Assembly: GCF_001669775.1 (NCBI RefSeq)
Contig: NZ_LXWK01000011.1
Coordinates: forward strand, 558,001-622,000
Reading direction: 5' to 3'
DNA: 64,000 nt
Origin: Rheinheimera sp. SA_1
Lineage (GTDB): Bacteria > Pseudomonadota > Gammaproteobacteria > Enterobacterales > Alteromonadaceae
Part shown: piece after piece, positions 62,481 through 64,000 of the stretch
Numbering within the stretch: the first letter of the stretch is position 1
Layout of the letters: each line of letters begins with the position of its first letter
Translations under genes and position numbers: made by a program
The notes under the pieces: model-generated
The model's input: the letters and a program-made list of their open reading frames with translations, nothing else
Database searches by the model: none
Told to the model about the DNA's origin: nothing

Positions 62481-64000
62481 TCAATATTCAAAAGTATCGA
62501 AAGTTTCAGCGCTGGTAGTGGCGACGGCGTTGTGCTCGCGAATATGCATCATGGTCTCGAGGCAACTGCAAAAATCCTGCAAGGTCAGATTGTTAAACAA
62601 ATCCTGCGTGGTGACCGGCAAACCAAAGCGTCGCTTAATCTCGTCAATCAGCTGCATCGCCAGCAACGAGTGCCCGCCAAGGTCAAAGAAATTATGCGTC
62701 CGCCCGACCGCATCCACCTTCAGTAACTGCTGCCACAGACGGGCAACTAGCTGCTCGGTATGGCCCTGCGGTGGCTCAAAGTGTTGCCGGGTTAACTCAG
62801 CCAAATCCGGCACGGGCAGCCAACGATAGTCGATTTCGCCGTTTGCCGAGCGTGGTAAATCTGGCACAACCAGCAACCAATCCGGGGCAAAATATTCGGC
62901 AACCTGCCGTTTTACGGTGGCTTTTAGCCGCTCCGGCTGCAAACCATCGGTTTGCGTCCCCACCACAAAGGCTAGGATCCCGGTATGACCCCGCTCATCG
63001 GCCAGGTAGACTGCCGCCGCGGTTTTCACCCCATTCAGTCGACATAGAGCATTTTCGACCTGATCTAAATTGACCGAGAAGCCACGGATCTGGTGTTGCT
63101 GATGTTTGCGTCCCTGTAGACGCAGAGTGCCATCGGTGCTTGCTTTGGCCAGTACATCGCTGCAGCAGGTTTGATCCACCGCTGGCCAGCCTGTGGTCAG
63201 CACGGCGCCAACCGGGGTGGGTGCCACCCCTCCGGTACTGCAGAGCAAGCCCACTTTTTCCGGCAAACAGAGATTCCGCTGCTCATCCCGGCAAGATAAC
63301 TCGCGACCGGGCAGCGCAGTAAACCGCAATCGCTGCGGTGGTTCGGAAGGGAGTGTCGAGACCGCCTGAGTAAATAACCCGCCATGACTGGTCAACAACG
63401 CAAGAATAGTCGCCTCTGGCAATGCAGCGCGCAGTTTTGTCACCAGCGCATCCACCCAGCGTGAGCCCCGGCAGATCAGCCGGTTTAACCGAGGCCAGTC
63501 TTCATGTAATTCCGGATAGGCGGCGACCAGCTCTTCCAGCAGATGCCCGGAGCTTAGTAACCAATCAAATTGTTGCTGCTGACAGTAATCGACGAGGGCA
63601 AAGATATCACGACAAATACCCAGGGCCACCGGCCGCACCACACTCCCCGAAACAACCCCGAACCAAAGCAGTAACATCCGGTCAAAATCAGCCAGTGACG
63701 CCAGTAACGGAATCACCGGGGAAGCGCCACTGACTGCACTCTGGAGCAAGCTGACTTGGCTAAACACCTCGGTATCATGCACAGCCAGCCCCAACGCACC
63801 GGCCCCGTCGAGACGGACATACATCATCCGCGCCGGATGGCTACGCACTACCGTTACCTGCCGGTTGTTCACACTATGCAACTCTTCAATCTGAATGCGT
63901 CGCCGCGGCCAGGCAAGCCCAGTCTGCGAGATATTGCCCGTCAGCACGGTGAGTTGCTCCTGTACCCCTCTGGCAATCGGTATGGAGGCTGAGTCAAGCA
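62481..64000 (-). CDS. NRPS fragment: degenerate adenylation domain and intact carrier (5' end outside window)
   Basis: Open to the window edge; ~506 residues are visible. It aligns with an A domain but the key motifs are gone: the A3 ATP loop position reads MYVRLDGAGALGLAVH (63793-63834) instead of TSGSTGxPKG, the A5 position reads LLTSHGG instead of YGPTE, and A10 reads SANGEID, so the catalytic Lys is Glu. The overall fold pattern (IRGFSVNLDQVENAL at the A8 position) persists. The carrier domain is intact (NFFDLGGHSLLAMQL, Ser at ~62670). The stop TGA overlaps the GTG of the next gene, so translation is coupled. Its carrier must be loaded by another protein. Confidence 0.85.
   Translation of the reverse strand, partial: LDSASIPIARGVQEQLTVLTGNISQTGLAWPRRRIQIEELHSVNNRQVTVVRSHPARMMYVRLDGAGALGLAVHDTEVFSQVSLLQSAVSGASPVIPLLASLADFDRMLLLWFGVVSGSVVRPVALGICRDIFALVDYCQQQQFDWLLSSGHLLEELVAAYPELHEDWPRLNRLICRGSRWVDALVTKLRAALPEATILALLTSHGGLFTQAVSTLPSEPPQRLRFTALPGRELSCRDEQRNLCLPEKVGLLCSTGGVAPTPVGAVLTTGWPAVDQTCCSDVLAKASTDGTLRLQGRKHQQHQIRGFSVNLDQVENALCRLNGVKTAAAVYLADERGHTGILAFVVGTQTDGLQPERLKATVKRQVAEYFAPDWLLVVPDLPRSANGEIDYRWLPVPDLAELTRQHFEPPQGHTEQLVARLWQQLLKVDAVGRTHNFFDLGGHSLLAMQLIDEIKRRFGLPVTTQDLFNNLTLQDFCSCLETMMHIREHNAVATTSAETFDTFEY

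Noticed and set aside
1-64000. CRISPR array, tRNA, rRNA or complete insertion sequence
   Set aside because: No regularly spaced repeats, no cloverleaf-like or rRNA segments and no transposase or integrase frame were seen; the repeats found are palindromic intergenic elements.

Overview
The window looks like chromosome of a mid-GC gammaproteobacterium. The lptG-lptF / pepA-holC-valS neighbourhood is the conserved gammaproteobacterial arrangement. The overall gene set (indigoidine synthetase, ArsJ-type arsenic operon, M16 peptidase pair, large NRPS cluster) suggests an Alteromonadales/Rheinheimera-like organism, but the genus is inference only.

Region 1 (1-14.6 kb) is a blue-pigment/C-nucleoside type cluster. 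It holds an RND efflux operon (678-4879), a pseudouridine-phosphate glycosidase (indA) and a single-module indigoidine synthetase with an oxidase domain set inside the adenylation domain (indC, Gln-type code). It also holds a PecS-like MarR regulator and a four-gene operon: TrpF-like protein, uracil phosphoribosyltransferase, PecM-like DMT transporter, Old Yellow Enzyme. Near-identical 18-bp palindromes (TATCTTCA-N2-TGAAGATA) sit upstream of the three left-pointing operons and probably define one PecS-like regulon. The UPRT plus transporter matches the self-protection module known from minimycin clusters, so the product may be more than indigoidine. The TrpF-like protein lacks the TrpF catalytic cysteine.

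Region 2 (14.7-32.3 kb) is mostly housekeeping and stress functions on the + strand. It contains a metzincin lipoprotein, an M16 peptidase pair (one active, one without the zinc motif) and an arsenic operon. The arsenic operon runs: ArsC-ArsR fusion, Acr3, CX5R phosphatase, GAPDH, ArsJ, with a convergent 45-aa Cys-rich microprotein behind it. Then follow a LysR regulator, an ECF sigma factor with small membrane proteins, phospholipase A (pldA), an SMP-30 lactonase and a solute-binding protein.

Region 3 (32.4-40 kb) is core genome: lptG-lptF facing pepA-holC-valS. Two 127-128 bp ERIC/IRU elements bracket pepA. Two copies of a perfect long inverted repeat (GGGGTCAGAGTCAATTGT arms) lie between convergent genes at 20.3 and 32.3 kb.

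Region 4 (40-64 kb, all minus strand, open at the right edge) is a multi-protein NRPS cluster beside an AT-rich orphan gene. In transcription order it encodes: a protein with a dead adenylation domain and an intact carrier domain (5' end outside the window); an intact adenylation domain with a carrier domain that has lost its serine; a TubC-TubC-C-(degenerate C)-A-T protein; a MacA/LolD/MacB-like exporter split over three genes; an MbtH protein; a type II thioesterase; a TubC-C-A-T-C-T-TE terminal synthetase; a PvdE/SyrD-type exporter; and a GMC oxidoreductase. The complementary lesions in the first two proteins suggest in-trans loading of a carrier domain and are the most unusual feature of the window.
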